Positions 5,620-6,082 of a DNA stretch of 6,082 nt are shown one piece after another; the first letter of the stretch is position 1; every line of letters begins with the position of its first letter. A program made the translations under genes and the position numbers. The stretch is from Actinomycetes bacterium. Lineage in GTDB: Bacteria; Actinomycetota; Acidimicrobiia; Acidimicrobiales; RAAP-2. Under the pieces are notes generated by a model, which saw only the letters and a list, made by a program, of their open reading frames with translations, was not told the DNA's origin and did no database searches. The stretch spans positions 1 to 6,082 of the forward strand of contig JAJZSX010000157.1 of NCBI GenBank assembly GCA_021849435.1, written 5' to 3'.

Positions 5620-6082
5620 CAGGACCGACTCACTACCTCGCCCTTGACACGCCAATCGGGCGACTCGTCCTCGAGGGCACTGACGAGGCGCTGTCGCGTA
5701 TCCATCTGGCCAACCGCGCACCGCGCGTCGAGAGCGAGAGGACACGAGCATTCGCGCTCGATCTCGCTGCGCGACAGTTGACGGAGTACTTCGAGGGATC
5801 TCGCGCGACCTTTGACCTCCCGTTGGCGCCGAGGGGAACTGCCTTTCAGCTCGATGTGTGGCGCCAGCTCTCTTTCATCCCCTACGGCGAGGTCATCACC
5901 TACGCGCAGCTCGCCCAACGAGTCGGTCGTCCCAGGGCCTATCGCGCGGTGGGACAGGCCAACAGCCGCAACCCGCTCGCGGTCATCGTCCCGTGCCACC
6001 GCGTGGTCGCGAGCGACGGCCTCGGTGGCTACGCCGGGGGTCTCGACACCAAGACCGCACTGCTCGCGCACGAGAGATCGGA
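5616..6082 (+). CDS. ogt: Methylated-DNA--protein-cysteine methyltransferase, truncated by window end
   Basis: The frame runs from ATG 5616 to the end of the window without a stop, giving 155 complete codons; about the last 5-20 residues are probably missing. The enzyme removes O6-alkyl groups from guanine by irreversible transfer to its own cysteine. The active site is PCHRV (126-130) with Cys127 and His128. Other family residues are Tyr96 in ITYAQLA, the flipping Arg110 in YRAVGQANSRNP (109-120), Asn116, and Glu153 in LLAHE (149-153). The N-terminal domain begins TPIGRLVLEG (12-21) and carries no zinc-site cysteines. ATGA overlap with the Ada-AlkA fusion and a strong ribosome site show co-translation in one alkylation-repair operon. 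Together the pair replaces what E. coli spreads over ada and alkA. M. tuberculosis Rv1316c sits in the same place. Confidence 0.95.
   Translation, partial: MTGPTHYLALDTPIGRLVLEGTDEALSRIHLANRAPRVESERTRAFALDLAARQLTEYFEGSRATFDLPLAPRGTAFQLDVWRQLSFIPYGEVITYAQLAQRVGRPRAYRAVGQANSRNPLAVIVPCHRVVASDGLGGYAGGLDTKTALLAHERS

Noticed and set aside
5547..6071. Minus-strand 174-codon frame across ogt
   Set aside because: It is antisense to a gene with an intact methyltransferase active site; long antisense frames are expected in GC-rich DNA.

Overview
The window is GC-rich bacterial DNA that reads most like an actinobacterium. The evidence is GTG starts, stop/start overlaps of 4 nt, at least one probable leaderless promoter, a secreted protein of a type I associate with actinobacteria, and an Ada-AlkA fusion followed by ogt, the same order as in Mycobacterium tuberculosis (Rv1317c-Rv1316c, from memory). 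The genus cannot be read from the sequence. I see no mobile element, tRNA, rRNA or CRISPR array. Gene content is dense; no gene-free stretch exceeds about 190 bp.

Left part (1-1723). A secreted protein with a signal peptide and a run of seven glycines is transcribed leftward and runs off the window edge (566 to 1). A 188-bp gap separates it from a rightward alpha/beta hydrolase of the hormone-sensitive-lipase family (755-1672). Its start is set by a strong Shine-Dalgarno sequence, not by the longest open frame.

Middle (1724-3218). Three leftward genes form a tight probable operon: a small secreted protein (3084-2692), an unlisted 55-residue acidic ORF (2686-2519) and an RhlG-like short-chain dehydrogenase (2509-1724). 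Gaps are 5 and 9 bp. An extended -10 box sits so close to the first ATG that the mRNA is probably leaderless. The SDR converges on the hydrolase.

Right part (3219-6082). Two overlapping FluC/CrcB genes (3219-3674, 3671-4033) carry opposite charge asymmetry, so they probably make one antiparallel heterodimeric fluoride channel. Next comes an alkylation-repair pair: a three-domain Ada-sensor/AraC/AlkA glycosylase fusion (4105-5619) overlaps by 4 nt an O6-alkylguanine methyltransferase gene (5616 onward, cut by the window end). Together these two proteins cover methyl sensing, base excision of N-alkylpurines and direct reversal of O6-alkylguanine. No wholly new system is evident. The points most worth a second look are the FluC pair, the small ORF inside the leftward operon and its leaderless promoter.
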